56,689 nucleotides of DNA from DASXMX01 sp036794395 (GCA_036794395.1 DAIRGS010000006.1:1-56689), one strand, 5' to 3'; positions 43,902 through 54,600 are shown, numbered from the stretch's first letter. Notes: generated by a model from the sequence alone, not told the origin. Numbers and translations are program-made.

Positions 43902-44662
43902 TGAAAGTCCAAGCAATTTTCCTATGGTGTGGTACATGCCAAGACGCCCACGGCGGTTGATGGACAACGGGGTCTACCACGTCCTCAACCGCGGTAATTG
44001 CCGGATGGAGATCTTCGCCAAGTCAGGCGATTTCGCCGCGTTCGTCAAATTACTGGAGGAAGGCCGCCAACGAACGGAGATGCGCATCCTGGCATATTGC
44101 CTGATGCACAATCACTGGCACCTTGCCATCAGGCCGCGTCGAGGCGCGGACATCTCGCGGTTTATGGGATGGATCTGCACAACGCATGTCCGCCGGTGGC
44201 GCGAATATCGCGGGAACAGCGGTGAGGGACATCTGTATCAGGGCCGTTTCAAGGATTTTCCGGTGCAAACCGACAGGCATCTTCTGAACGTGTTGAGATA
44301 TGTCGAAGGCAATCCGCTGAGGGCGGGAATCGTTCGCCGCGCGGAAGACTGGCCTTGGTCGAGCCTCGGCCGACACGCGGGCGCAGGTGGAATGAGCGTT
44401 CAACTTGAGCCTTGGCCCGTACCCCGGCCACGCAACTGGCTGGCGCTCGTAAACCAGTCCCTGAACGACGAGCATCTCGCCCAACTCCGCACGAGCATCA
44501 ACCGCGGCCGACCCTTTGGCGAAAATAACTGGGTCGCGCGCACTGCCAAGCGCCTCAGCCTGGAAAGCACCATTCGAGACCCCTGGCGACCCAAATCGCT
44601 GCCCCCCCCCCGCCACCGCGTTGAACTCTTGACCCGGATGAATAAGCAGCAGTGTCCCCCTT
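43880..44662 (+). mobile_element. RAYT unit bounded by 14-bp inverted repeats
   Basis: AAGGGGGACACTGC at 43880-43893 is the exact complement of GCAGTGTCCCCCTT at 44649-44662. The two bracket the transposase frame, the right arm lying within its last codons. This is the arrangement expected for a RAYT gene embedded between REP-like sequences. Confidence 0.75.
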
Positions 44663-44670
44663 CTCGCTAA
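43924..44670 (+). CDS. REP-associated tyrosine transposase (RAYT, Y1 family)
   Basis: The product is 248 residues from the ATG at 43924; a second ATG is at 43936. It has the RAYT fold: R-R-P-R-R-L-M-D-N-G-V-Y-H-V-L-N-R-G, the HUH metal motif His64-Trp-His66 in M-H-N-H-W-H-L, G-H-L-Y-Q-G-R-F, and L-R-Y-V-E-G-N-P-L-R-A-G-I-V carrying the likely nucleophile tyrosine. W-P-W-S-S follows. RAYTs are domesticated-type IS200/IS605 relatives that cut and join single-stranded REP hairpins. The gene is intact, lies among matching repeats, and may have spread some of the palindromes in this window. Confidence 0.93.
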   Translation: MVWYMPRRPRRLMDNGVYHVLNRGNCRMEIFAKSGDFAAFVKLLEEGRQRTEMRILAYCLMHNHWHLAIRPRRGADISRFMGWICTTHVRRWREYRGNSGEGHLYQGRFKDFPVQTDRHLLNVLRYVEGNPLRAGIVRRAEDWPWSSLGRHAGAGGMSVQLEPWPVPRPRNWLALVNQSLNDEHLAQLRTSINRGRPFGENNWVARTAKRLSLESTIRDPWRPKSLPPPRHRVELLTRMNKQQCPPSR

Positions 44671-44719
44671 CCACCGCGAAGCCGCTGGTGTTTAAAGGGG
44701 GGCTCGTGAATCAAACTCA

Positions 44720-44953
44720 TCAAGGACCCACGGCCGCCCCCACCAGTGCGCCACCGATGGCCAGAGGAATCGGACAAATCAGATACATCGCCACCAAATA
44801 ATCCCGACCCACCCAATGCTTCAAAGTAATGACAAATGCTATCGCAAGCCCGACGAATATTCCCACCCCCGCGCCAACCGTCGCGCCCGGCTTCGAACCC
44901 TTTTCGATCTGCCTCGCCAGAACCCTGCCAACCAGTTTGATCAGATAATTCAC
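44720..44953 (-). CDS. Small two-helix membrane protein
   Basis: The product is 77 residues from a GTG at 44953 preceded by GGTGGAGGG. Two hydrophobic segments are visible: a glycine-rich V-G-A-G-V-G-I-F-V-G-L-A-I-A-F-V and a second one, Y-L-I-C-P-I-P-L-A-I-G-G-A-L-V-G-A-A-V. No family is recognised. The coding potential rests on the ribosome-binding site and the clean membrane pattern. Confidence 0.5.
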   Translation of the reverse strand: MNYLIKLVGRVLARQIEKGSKPGATVGAGVGIFVGLAIAFVITLKHWVGRDYLVAMYLICPIPLAIGGALVGAAVGP

Positions 44954-45100
44954 GCCGACCCTCCACCTGCTCGCGCGCGACGGCCACCTGCCATCCGCTC
45001 AAGCCTGATTCCAGTCCTTCGTGCCCGATTTTGCCACATTGCGTTAATACATATTTCCAAAGAATTGTCGACCGGCCTGCGACAGAATCGTCGTGATTCC

Positions 45101-48013
45101 TCAATCGCGCGACGACTCAAAAAGCAGCCATCCCAGGTCCGCCGGATTGTCTGTTCCGAGATTCAAGCGGTACGTCGACGGATGGGATGGGCGCCAGGCT
45201 TCGCGTGCTCCCTTTCCCTGGACCTGTACGTCGATTCGGAGCGGATGTAGTGGTCCGGCGTCGGGGCCGATGCGGGCGAAAGGAATTCGAAGGGCAACAC
45301 GCCACCCGTCGGGGCCGCTGGCGGAGCGCCCTTCGACAGTCTGAGTGGCCACCGAGTCTGGGAGTTCGGCGAGCGGCTCGGCGCCGGGGACGTAGAGGAA
45401 CTGCTTGCTGGGCCAAAGACGGCGGGGCTCGATCTTGACCAGCACATGGCCCGGAGGTGCGCCGCCTGGCGGGCCGGAGATGATAATGAACAGGGCGTCG
45501 CCGTCGTAGGTCGCGCCCCAGCGCCGGGTGGGACCCAACGATTGCCAATCGAGAGCTGGCGGAGGGATCAACTCGCGGCTCGACCAGAGTGCCGCGCCGC
45601 CGGGCACGGCCCGCGCGATGGCCCCTTGCGGCTGGCGACCCGTGTACTCGGGAAAGAGCGGCTTGCCGCTGCGAATGACCCGCTCAAGAGCCGGCACGTC
45701 ATCGGCGATGACCGTTCGAAGCTGCCGCATGCGCCAGCGGATCTTCTCGGGAAAATACTTGTATCCTTCGGCCTCGGAATGGAAGCCGAGGCGCGAGTCG
45801 CGCTCGCAAAGTATCAGGAGTTGCTCATCAAGGCCCAGTTCCTCGCGGATGATGCCCGCGAGGCCGGCCAGCATGTCAAGGCGGTCGGGGCCTTCCGCCC
45901 GCAGCATCCTTTCGCGGAGCTGGTAGAAGCGGAGGATGTTGTAGCCGCTGCGAAACTGGATACCCAGGGCGCGGGCCACGCCGATGTCCCGGAGCCGCGC
46001 GGGTTCGTTCTGGAAGCGCGGCTCGATCGGGCGAAGGATTTCGACGCCCTGATCCCAGGAGGCGCTCATGCGCCGGGTGAGCTCGACGACTTGGTCGAGG
46101 GCCAGTACATCCAGGATGCATTCGCCGATACGATCGCCGCTGGGCGGCCAGGGCATGCGCGTCTCGGTGGAAGCCAGGAGCCAGGTCGGGGCCAGGGGTG
46201 CATCCTGCGGCCGGAGGTGAAGCGGCCAGACCGGGCCGTCGTGCATCGGGCCGTAGTACTGGAAGAGAATGCTAAGGGGATAGTTCTCATAGCCTTCGCT
46301 GAAGCGCTTCCAGGCCCGGACCACGGTGGGCGCTTCCTTCTCTCCCCAGTCAATGGCGGCGAGGGTTTGGAGGAAGGTGTTCTCATCATTGGGAAAGGGT
46401 TCCATCGAGAGCATCCCGGCGGCTTTGTTCATGAGGCCGGGGTAGTTGCCGAAGTACCAGCACAGCATCGTGTGGGAAACTCCCAGACGCCTCATTTCTG
46501 AGAACTTACGATACAGCAGTGACGGAACGGGAACTTCGGGAACAGTGGCCACTTCATGTGAGGACGCGGTCTGAATCTTCGCGGAAATCGCAGTGCCGGC
46601 CACCTTCGCGAGTGTGGCGATTCGGTCAAAACGGGGACTCGGGCCCGGATTCGAGATCCAATAATCGCCGCCGACCAGTTCCTTCCCAAACTCGGTCCGT
46701 CGAACGCCCGATTCGAAGTTGAACTGAAGAATCACGCCGGCCGGAGTATGAGCGGGGATTTCATACACCCAGTCGGCCAGGTCGCTGCCCCGCCGGCCCG
46801 TGGACTGCGGCATATAGAGCCAACTGATCAATTCGGCCTCGGGGGCGGCATCGTGCATGCCGCGCTGCATCGCCGAGAGCGACTCGTGAAGGATTTCCCA
46901 CGGCGCTTTCCCCGAGCACCGGGGGCAATCGATATGCCCTTCACCCATGGCGGTGAGGGCGCTGAGGCAGGTCGTGGGTCGCTCGCCGTGCGAGATGTTA
47001 ATCAGGCCTCCAAGCTCGGGCACGCCCTTGAAGATCGTGTTGACCGATTCGTAGAGGTATTGCCGGGCGGCGTCGCTAAACGGGCAGAAGGCATGACGCC
47101 CGCCGCCGACGGTCGCGCCGGCTAATTCGGGATGGTCCTTAAGAATCGGATCGTCAGGAGCCCATGCGTGCGGCTCGATGCACAATAAGTAGATGCGAAT
47201 TCCATAGCGCAGGCACGCGTTTACCGTCTTGCGCAGCTTGGCCAGGCGCCTGGCGGCGTCGCGACCTGCGTCGGGAGTGAGGCTCGTGGAAACCAGATCG
47301 CGAAACTCGACGGTCAACCACAGCCCATTGATCCCCTCGTGAGCGAGGCGGTTGAGGTATTGCCCGGGATAATAATCCACATCATCCATCAACTCGTCGC
47401 GCAGCCTGGGCGGCCGCTTGATGGGCCCGAAGAAGCAGCGTGAAATCCGCCGGTGGATAATGGGGCGCTGCTCCACGGAGCCAAGCATCAGATAAGGGCC
47501 GCGTGCTCGGAGCAGAGTGTCCTCAAGATGGAAGATCGCCCGCCGAAGCCCCTCAGCATCGGCGGCAAGAAGGCGGCATGCCCGCGGGCCAACCTCCAAG
47601 CGAAATGCCTCGGGGCCCAGGTCCCGTGCCGTGGCGGTTTCGATTGTGTAGCCGCCCTCCGCGGTCGCCACATTGCCCGCGGCCAGGAAGCTTTTCAGAT
47701 CCTCGTACGCGGTTGCGAGCCTTCCCCCAGGGTCGGCGAATCCCGCCTGGATCCGCACGCCGCCGGACAGATCGGCATGCGGCACATCGGGCTGATTCGA
47801 TCCCCAAACAAGCCGATCCCACATCGGCGCCTTGAGGTCCTCAATAAACCGCCAACGATCCTCGCCCGGCTGCGCGGGCACCGCATCATCCTGTCCGACA
47901 AACGGACGGGTCACCTCCGGCACGGGGGCTTTTGCGCACCCGAATGGCAGGAGCATCGCCAGACAGAGCAAATTGATCGTGGAGTGGCGAGCGGCCGAGG
48001 CGAAACATGACAT
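45101..48013 (-). CDS. Lipoprotein glycoside-hydrolase-like protein with C-terminal CBM9-like domain
   Basis: From the ATG at 48013 the product is 970 residues with a lipoprotein signal (L-L-C-L-A-M-L-L-P-F-G-C). Residues about 75-185 resemble the domain preceding the barrel in GH20/GH67-type enzymes. About 190-640 form a likely TIM barrel (G-L-W-L-T-V-E-F-R-D-L, I-Y-L-L-C-I-E-P-H-A-W, N-I-S-H-G-E-R-P). A helical part follows. The end looks like a CBM9-type sugar-binding domain (W-R-V-A-L-R-I-P-F-A-R-I-G). Exact family and substrate are unknown. It is the last gene of a three-gene minus-strand operon. Confidence 0.65.
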   Translation of the reverse strand: MSCFASAARHSTINLLCLAMLLPFGCAKAPVPEVTRPFVGQDDAVPAQPGEDRWRFIEDLKAPMWDRLVWGSNQPDVPHADLSGGVRIQAGFADPGGRLATAYEDLKSFLAAGNVATAEGGYTIETATARDLGPEAFRLEVGPRACRLLAADAEGLRRAIFHLEDTLLRARGPYLMLGSVEQRPIIHRRISRCFFGPIKRPPRLRDELMDDVDYYPGQYLNRLAHEGINGLWLTVEFRDLVSTSLTPDAGRDAARRLAKLRKTVNACLRYGIRIYLLCIEPHAWAPDDPILKDHPELAGATVGGGRHAFCPFSDAARQYLYESVNTIFKGVPELGGLINISHGERPTTCLSALTAMGEGHIDCPRCSGKAPWEILHESLSAMQRGMHDAAPEAELISWLYMPQSTGRRGSDLADWVYEIPAHTPAGVILQFNFESGVRRTEFGKELVGGDYWISNPGPSPRFDRIATLAKVAGTAISAKIQTASSHEVATVPEVPVPSLLYRKFSEMRRLGVSHTMLCWYFGNYPGLMNKAAGMLSMEPFPNDENTFLQTLAAIDWGEKEAPTVVRAWKRFSEGYENYPLSILFQYYGPMHDGPVWPLHLRPQDAPLAPTWLLASTETRMPWPPSGDRIGECILDVLALDQVVELTRRMSASWDQGVEILRPIEPRFQNEPARLRDIGVARALGIQFRSGYNILRFYQLRERMLRAEGPDRLDMLAGLAGIIREELGLDEQLLILCERDSRLGFHSEAEGYKYFPEKIRWRMRQLRTVIADDVPALERVIRSGKPLFPEYTGRQPQGAIARAVPGGAALWSSRELIPPPALDWQSLGPTRRWGATYDGDALFIIISGPPGGAPPGHVLVKIEPRRLWPSKQFLYVPGAEPLAELPDSVATQTVEGRSASGPDGWRVALRIPFARIGPDAGPLHPLRIDVQVQGKGAREAWRPSHPSTYRLNLGTDNPADLGWLLFESSRD

Positions 48014-48167
48014 CCCGTATCTCACTGCCGGGATGATTGCCGCAAACGCCTTTCGTTGCAAAGATTGCCGCGAGGGGCGCAGCAATGCGCTTCCAGGATG
48101 CTGTTGATGGTCAATGCCATGCTTTCGCCTTGGCACGCAATCGAGACACACTCGCGTCCAATACTCG

Positions 48168-49739
48168 TCATTTCAAATGTACATGCAGGATCAGGGGCGT
48201 CGTTCCCCAATCGGCCGCCGGCGTGAGCTTCGCCGTGCCGTTGCCAATCAAACCGGCAGGGGTGCGCTGCCCCGTGTGCGGGTTGAACCATTCGGCAATC
48301 AGGCTGGTTTGCCCCCCGGCCACTTCGAGCGTAAAGGGCTTCGCTTCATTTTGGAAAACGACGTATTCATGGCCGGGATTGGCCAGGCACCAACCTTGGC
48401 TCACGAGTTTGTCGGACGGTTCCAGCGTCCAGTATTCGGTCGCGCGCCAGAAGTCGCTGAAGTGTTTGAAGTAGGCGTAGCCGGGGGGCACGTCAAGGGG
48501 GCGAATCACATCCCATGCGGTATAGGTGTAGTAGTAGGCCGTGTAGCCGCCCGCCATCTGGATCTCCCACGCAGTGCGCAGAGTTTCTTCGGGCGACTCG
48601 GCTTTGTCGTAGGTCTTGTCCTGCGGACCCAGCGGGCCGTGCTCGTAGTCGGATTCGACATTGGCCACCGGCCACGCGCGGCGCTCGCGCTGCCGCAGGA
48701 CGGTTTCGTGCCATTTCGTGTGCTGCTGGTCAGCCCGAAAGTCAGTGAGGTCGTCGTAAGCACCCGAATCGTTCGCCTTGTCGTCGTCGTGCACGGTGAC
48801 CAGGTGATGCCAGGCATCGTTCTCGCGCACCCACTTCAACCAGTCCTGCTTATAGGAGAGGTCCGTTTCGTTGTGCGCCTCTTTGGAGAAATCCCAGATG
48901 ATATTCGGATACGCCGCGTAACGAGCAATCAGCCAGCGGAAGAAGAGCTTTTCCTCCTCACTGCCACGCGCGGGCCACTTCACCTGCTTGTTATAGACCT
49001 TCATCAGCATGTGGGCCTCGATGCCGCGCTCGGCCAGCGCCGACATCACGCGATCGTAGTGCTGCCAAAAGGCGAGATTCATCCGGCTCTGGTCAGGGTT
49101 TTCGTTCGTGCCTTCCCAGGGATAAAGAAGCGACGGGCCGTAATCGTCGGGACCGCTCTTGCCTTTGCGCCAGCTGGTGTCGTGCGCGTAGGAATTGAGG
49201 ATGACATAGTTGAAACCGTACTTCGCGATGAGATCGAGCGACTTCTCCACGGTTGGAACGCCCCGCTTGTCCATGTCGAGTGCCCAGAGCCAGTCGTATT
49301 CGTAGCCCTGCATGAAGAACCGCGTTCCGTCGTCAAAGATGAAATGGTGCGGATGCGACTTGTCCACGCGGAGCACGCCGTGGACATTGGGGTTCGCGTT
49401 CTTCACGCAATTCAATTCGGCGGTCTTGCCGTCAAGTTCCTTCACGTCGGACGTGGTCACGAGCGACCACGCGCCTTCGGCCGTCGGCGACACTCGGATT
49501 TTCCACCTCCCATCTCCATCAAAGAAACCGGGCACCTTCAACACCACGCCGCCCGGGCCTTTCAGCGTCGCGCCAAATGCCACCATAAATGGATTCGCCG
49601 CCCCCGCGTTCGCGGTAAAGCCAACGTCGTGCGGCTGCCAGCATGGAACGTCCAAAGCACCCGCGGCCTGCGGCGCCAGGAGTTGAACCATCGCGGTAAA
49701 GCCGAGTGCGATCAAAAAGTGGAGCACTTGTGTTTTCAT
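48168..49739 (-). CDS. Exported DUF5060/DUF4038 putative glycoside hydrolase
   Basis: The product is 523 residues with signal peptide (F-L-I-A-L-G-F-T-A-M-V). Residues about 30-110 match the Ig-like DUF5060 domain (F-D-G-D-G-R-W-K-I-R-V-S-P, G-A-W-S-L-V-T-T). About 115-430 match a DUF4038/apiosidase-like TIM barrel: F-I-F-D-D-G-T-R-F-F-M-Q-G-Y-E, then W-D-F-S-K-E-A-H-N-E and V-A-N-V-E-S-D-Y-E, both with candidate catalytic Glu. A C-terminal beta-sandwich ends the protein. Relatives act on plant side-chain sugars. The start is 15 bases from the Gfo/Idh stop, so the two are probably cotranscribed. Confidence 0.8.
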   Translation of the reverse strand: MKTQVLHFLIALGFTAMVQLLAPQAAGALDVPCWQPHDVGFTANAGAANPFMVAFGATLKGPGGVVLKVPGFFDGDGRWKIRVSPTAEGAWSLVTTSDVKELDGKTAELNCVKNANPNVHGVLRVDKSHPHHFIFDDGTRFFMQGYEYDWLWALDMDKRGVPTVEKSLDLIAKYGFNYVILNSYAHDTSWRKGKSGPDDYGPSLLYPWEGTNENPDQSRMNLAFWQHYDRVMSALAERGIEAHMLMKVYNKQVKWPARGSEEEKLFFRWLIARYAAYPNIIWDFSKEAHNETDLSYKQDWLKWVRENDAWHHLVTVHDDDKANDSGAYDDLTDFRADQQHTKWHETVLRQRERRAWPVANVESDYEHGPLGPQDKTYDKAESPEETLRTAWEIQMAGGYTAYYYTYTAWDVIRPLDVPPGYAYFKHFSDFWRATEYWTLEPSDKLVSQGWCLANPGHEYVVFQNEAKPFTLEVAGGQTSLIAEWFNPHTGQRTPAGLIGNGTAKLTPAADWGTTPLILHVHLK

Positions 49740-49753
49740 GGGCGCGTCTGCTT

Positions 49754-50776
49754 TCAGGATCGTGAAGGTTTCAATGGGTGCCCGGCATGGGTTAATGCGT
49801 TCAGCGTGTAGCAGGCTTCGACGAGCGCCACCGTCTTGAGATACGTGCGCCCGTCGCTCTCGCTTGGCTCGCCTGTCCGAAGAGAGTCGTGCAAGTGTTG
49901 CTGTGCGGCACGGACGCTGTCCCCTCTGTAACCGTCGGTGCAGGGAGTGAACGAAAGCCGTCTCTCCGCCACGCCCGACCCCGTTAGAAACAAATGTCCA
50001 GTGCCGGCGATACGCACGGTGGCGCTGTCTCCGGCAATCACCATGCTGCCCATCGCCAACGGCGAGGGGACTGGACCGCTCTGGCGGTCGCCATGGATGA
50101 ATCCCTCCGCGCCTTCGTCAAACGCACACTGAATCTCGGCCCAGTCCTCGCCCGCGATGACGGGATTCACGCGGCGCGTCTCGCAAGACGTCACGCGCAG
50201 CTCGCCCGCGAGGAAACGAAACGTGTCGAGGATGTGGCTAAGGCTCTCATAGATCATGAGTCGCGGCATTTCGCGGAAGTAAGGCTGCTCTGGGTACGGC
50301 TCCGATCCGTCGCCGTCGCCCGTGCGCCAGTCGAATGATAACCTGCGTAGCGTTCCGAGCTCGCCGGCAGAAATGATCCGCTTCGCCTCTCGATACCAGG
50401 GTTGCCAGCGCCAGTTCTCGTGGACGAGCAATCGCACGTTAGCCTGCTCGCACGAGTCGCACATGGCCTGGCAATCGGCCAACGTCGGGGCCATCGGCTT
50501 TTGGCAGATGACGTGGATCCCGCGCCGTGCAGCCGTTCGCGTGAGCGCGAGATGCGCGTCCGGCGGCGTGGCGATATCCACAAAGTCGGGCCTCTCCGCA
50601 TCCAGCATCGTTTCGACCGACTCGTACGCCCGCGCCAGTCCGTGCTTCGCCGCAAATTCCACCGCCCGGCCCGATACCGTGTCGCCAACCGCCGCCAACT
50701 CCACCCCGGCCATGCGCTTCCAGGCATCGGCATGAAAGTGCGCGAAAAACCCCGCGCCGACAAGTACGCCCTTCAT
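49754..50776 (-). CDS. Gfo/Idh/MocA-family oxidoreductase
   Basis: From the ATG at 50776 the product is 340 residues, cytoplasmic. The Rossmann fold starts G-V-L-V-G-A-G-F-F-A and the sugar-binding lobe carries C-Q-K-P-M-A, where most relatives have E-K-P. The catalytic-type H-x-x-D region reads Y-E-S-L-S-H-I-L-D-T. Members oxidise or epimerise sugars and inositols with NAD(P). First gene of the operon with two exported hydrolase-like proteins, so it may process a sugar that they release. That link is inferred from position. Confidence 0.88.
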   Translation of the reverse strand: MKGVLVGAGFFAHFHADAWKRMAGVELAAVGDTVSGRAVEFAAKHGLARAYESVETMLDAERPDFVDIATPPDAHLALTRTAARRGIHVICQKPMAPTLADCQAMCDSCEQANVRLLVHENWRWQPWYREAKRIISAGELGTLRRLSFDWRTGDGDGSEPYPEQPYFREMPRLMIYESLSHILDTFRFLAGELRVTSCETRRVNPVIAGEDWAEIQCAFDEGAEGFIHGDRQSGPVPSPLAMGSMVIAGDSATVRIAGTGHLFLTGSGVAERRLSFTPCTDGYRGDSVRAAQQHLHDSLRTGEPSESDGRTYLKTVALVEACYTLNALTHAGHPLKPSRS

Positions 50777-50879
50777 ATCTTCACTTCGAAGCTCGTCTTC
50801 TTGCCATAATTGCCACCCGCAACGGCCAATTCCCTCAGTGCCTCCATTTCCCATTTCCCATTTTCAATTCTCCATTCCC

Positions 50880-51254
50880 TCAATCCCCCTTCTCCATCGC
50901 CACCCTCCCCTTCTCCAAATCCCCCGCCGCGCCATCCGCCATCACTTTAATCTTGTCCGGCGGCGCACTGCTCATGCTTCGCAACATGATGTACCCCTCC
51001 AGCGCCCCTTCCATGTTCACAAAAGAGGGCCGGGCCGCATCCTCCCCCGAAAGATCCTGATGCGCCTTATCCAAAAGCGCCTTGGCACTATCACAATCCG
51101 CACTGAACCGCGGAGAAATCACCCCGTCCTTCACATCGTCCCGCACCCTCACCAGCGAGTCATACAACGGCCGAATCGCCTTCTTGTAAGCCTCATCCTT
51201 ATTCGAGCACCCAACCAAAAACACTGCCGCCGCCAGGATCAGAATCGTTCGCAT
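50880..51254 (-). CDS. Small helical lipoprotein
   Basis: The product is 124 residues from the ATG at 51254 with a short lipoprotein signal (I-L-I-L-A-A-A-V-F-L-V-G-C). The mature part is charged and probably all-helical (Y-K-K-A-I-R-P-L-Y-D-S-L-V-R-V-R-D-D-V). No family is recognised. It lies upstream of the Gfo/Idh operon in the same direction with a gap of about 100 bases that contains a catttccc low-complexity tract, so cotranscription is uncertain. Confidence 0.7.
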   Translation of the reverse strand: MRTILILAAAVFLVGCSNKDEAYKKAIRPLYDSLVRVRDDVKDGVISPRFSADCDSAKALLDKAHQDLSGEDAARPSFVNMEGALEGYIMLRSMSSAPPDKIKVMADGAAGDLEKGRVAMEKGD

Positions 51255-51257
51255 CAC

Positions 51258-51661
51258 ATCAGTCTACCACCCCCCCTTGCGGCTTCGCGAGCCAGTTCCT
51301 CTGCAGTCCCAACAAGCCCCGAAGACCACGGATTAACCCGGTATGACGGATACAGAAAAATCGTCTTTCCCATCCGTGGCATCCGTGCTACCCGCAGTTT
51401 CATTCCTTCCGGGCACCGTTCAAGTCAGACCTCAAAGCGACTGGCCGTGCGCCAAAAACACGCGGCTTGAGAATCGACCTACGAAGCCAGGCGCAGACCC
51501 GAAATCCCGGCTAATCCATGTTTTTCCTTGAACGCGGAACGCCGATATGCGATAAGCCGTTCCGCGTTCGTCGTCTCTACCCGTCGCGGCGAGCGGTTCG
51601 AACGGGAATTGGGTTCAATTCATATCGGTCAGATCGTTGCGTTCCCATACTTGGAGGGTTC
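51258..51661. other. Non-coding region with repeats upstream of the third surface protein
   Basis: It holds part of the cttgcggcttcgcga repeat (51285-51300), a ggatgacgg/catccgtggcatccg inverted repeat (51328-51400), and a hairpin with 11-base arms AACGCGGAACG/CGTTCCGCGTT at 51531-51568. The promoter of the gene at 51662 should be here, but I cannot pinpoint it. Confidence 0.5.
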
Positions 51662-54600
51662 ATGCGCGGCAGGAAAAACAAATCGCTTCGGCGTCGCTTC
51701 GGGGCGACCACAGTCAGCGCCCTCGAGCAGCGAACACTGCTATCCGGGGCGTATGCGGCGATCGACTTGTACCCGCTGACGACGCCCTCCAGCGCTACGA
51801 TTTCACCGGAATTTGCCGCGGCTCAGCAGGTCGTGGGAGAAGCGTTTCTTCCGGCCAACTCGGAGGCGGCGCTGTGGACGGGCCCGCAAAGCCTGTCGAT
51901 TTTACAGCCGGCCACGGTGACCAATTCCTTTGCGTACGGCGTGAGCGGCAACCAGCAGGTGGGCATGGGGTATGGTGGTGCGGTTGGGCCCAATTCGCAC
52001 GCTTTTCTCTGGACGGGCACTGCCGCGTCAGCCGTGAACCTGAACCCCTCTCAGCTTGGTTCCATCGAATCTATTGCCATGGCCGTGAGCGGCAACCAGC
52101 AGGTGGGTTACTTCAATCCCGGGCCTGGCAATCAGGAGCATGCCGTGCTGTGGAACGGCACCGCGGCATCGGCCGTGAGCTTGCAACCGTCATTTGCCTC
52201 GAATGTTTCACAAGCGCGAGCCACTGATGGCGTCCATCAAGTCGGATTTTCTGATGGTGTATCGGGACATGTGCAGGCGGTCCTGTGGAGCGGCACCGCG
52301 GCCTCGGCGGTGAATCTCGCGCCCGGCGGGAGCTTTTACGAATCTTACGCGATGGCGGTGGCCGGCAATGAACAGGCGGGATACGCCAATGCCACAGCCA
52401 CCACGGCCTTTCTCTGGCACGGAACAGCCGCGTCTGCCGTCAATCTCGGCACGGACGCGGCCAGCATCGGATTGACCGTGACTCAGGCGTTCGGAACCAA
52501 TGGCACACAGGAAGTTGGCTGGGGCAGTTCGAATGCACCCATGTCTCAAGTTCACGCGTTGCTCTGGTCGGGCACGGCCGCCTCCATCACCGACCTCCAG
52601 CAATACCTGCCGGCGAATTTCACCGCCTCCCGCGCCTACAGCATCGACGCCAATGGCAACATATTCGGGGAGGCGCAGGACAGCTCAGGAAGCTATCACG
52701 CCGTCGAATGGACGCAGGCGCCGAATTTTGTCGTCAACACGACGGCCGACGAAACCGTCGCCAACGACGCCACCCTTTCTCTCCGCGAGGCAATCGCCCA
52801 GGCCAACGCCCTTCCCGCCAATGTTCCGGCGACGATTACATTCGATCCCAACGTGTTCGCCCCCGGAACGTTGCACACCATCACCCTTGGTGGGACTCAG
52901 CTTGAGATCAACCACAACCTGACTCTTGATGGTCCGGGAACAGGTGTTTTGGCGGTCAGCGGCAATAGCGCCAGCCGGGTGTTTCAGGTGGACCCGGGCG
53001 TGAATGTCTCGCTCTCCGGTATGACGGTGACCGGTGGAAACGAGACCGACGGAGGAGGCATTTATATCAACGGCGGCACGCTTCAATTGACCACCGTGAA
53101 CATTCAAGGGAATCACGCCGCGTTGGTCGGCGGCGGCATTTATAGCAACGGCGGCAGTCTGACCGTGGGGCAAAGCAGCTTCAGCTCAAACACCGCAACC
53201 GGCGTCGGGGCGACCGGTGGCTCGGGCGGGGCGATTGCGACGACCGCCAGCACGGTTGCATCCATGACCGGCTGCGATTTTTCGAATAATACGGTGTCGG
53301 GGGGTTTTGGCACGACCAACGCCGCAAGCGGCGGAGCGATTTTTAGCCCTGGGACGCTCACCCTGACTTCGAGCACTTTTTCCAATAACGCGATTGCCGT
53401 CGCAACGAACACATACGGTGGCGGCGCCGTGTTCAGCTCCAATAGCTTGATCGCCACCGGGTGCACGTTCACGGGGAACTCTTCGGCGTCCAGCGCCGCC
53501 GGCGCCGTCTATGTTGGCCTAAGCAGCCACGCGACCATCGCCGACAGCACCTTTACTGGCAACCACGAGGGGACGGGGCTGACCGGGGGCGGGGCAGGCG
53601 CAATCGACAGCGCGGGGTTCACGACGATTTCGGGCAGCACGTTTTCCGGAAACAGCGGCGCGATCGGGGGTGCCGTGGGCTCCTTGTTCGGGGACTTAAC
53701 CGCCTTTAATTGCACCTTCTACGGCAATTCGACGCTGACTCGCGGAGGGGCTTTGGCCCTGGGCGGCCCAAACACGCTGACAAACTGCACCATCTATGGC
53801 AACACCGCCGGTGCTTCCGGCGGCGGCATCTGGTCCAACAGCACAACCAGCACAACGATTAATAACACGATCGTCGCCGGCAATATGCTGAGCGCCGGCG
53901 GGGCCAGCGACGTATTCGGCACCGTTAGCGGTTCAAACAATCTGCTCGGTACCGGAGGCGCCGGTGGGCTGAGCAACGGTGTGCAGGGAAACATCGTTGG
54001 TGTTGCCAACCCAATGCTGGCTGTACTGGGCAATTATGGCGGCCCGACGCAGACCATGCCGCCTTTGACAGGCAGCCCCGCCATCGATGCCGGCTCCAAT
54101 GCACTGGCAGTCGATGCCAACGGCCAGCCCTTGACGACTGACCAGCGCGGACTTCCCCGGATCGTTAACGCAACCGTGGATATCGGGGCAGTCGAGGGTC
54201 ATATCGATCAGCTCAGCAGCCCCAATATCGTATCGTCGCCGGGCAATCAGTCGGTGAATGCCGGGCAGACCGCGACCTTCACCGCCGCCGCGACCGGCAA
54301 CCCCACTCCCACGGTCCAGTGGCGGGTGAGCACAGATGGCGGGAAGACTTTCAACAACATCACCGGCGCAACCAGCGCGACTTTGAGTTTCACCGCCGCT
54401 CAGAACCAGGATCAGAACCAGTACCAGGCCGTTTTCACCAACAGCCAGGGCTCGGCCACGACGACAGCGGCAACACTGAGTGTGTTGAACCTTCCAACCG
54501 TCACAACCAATCCCTCAAACCAGAACCTCAGCAGCGGCGGCACCGCGACCTTCACCGCCGCCGCTACCGGCAACCCGACTCCCACGGTGCAGTGGCAGGT

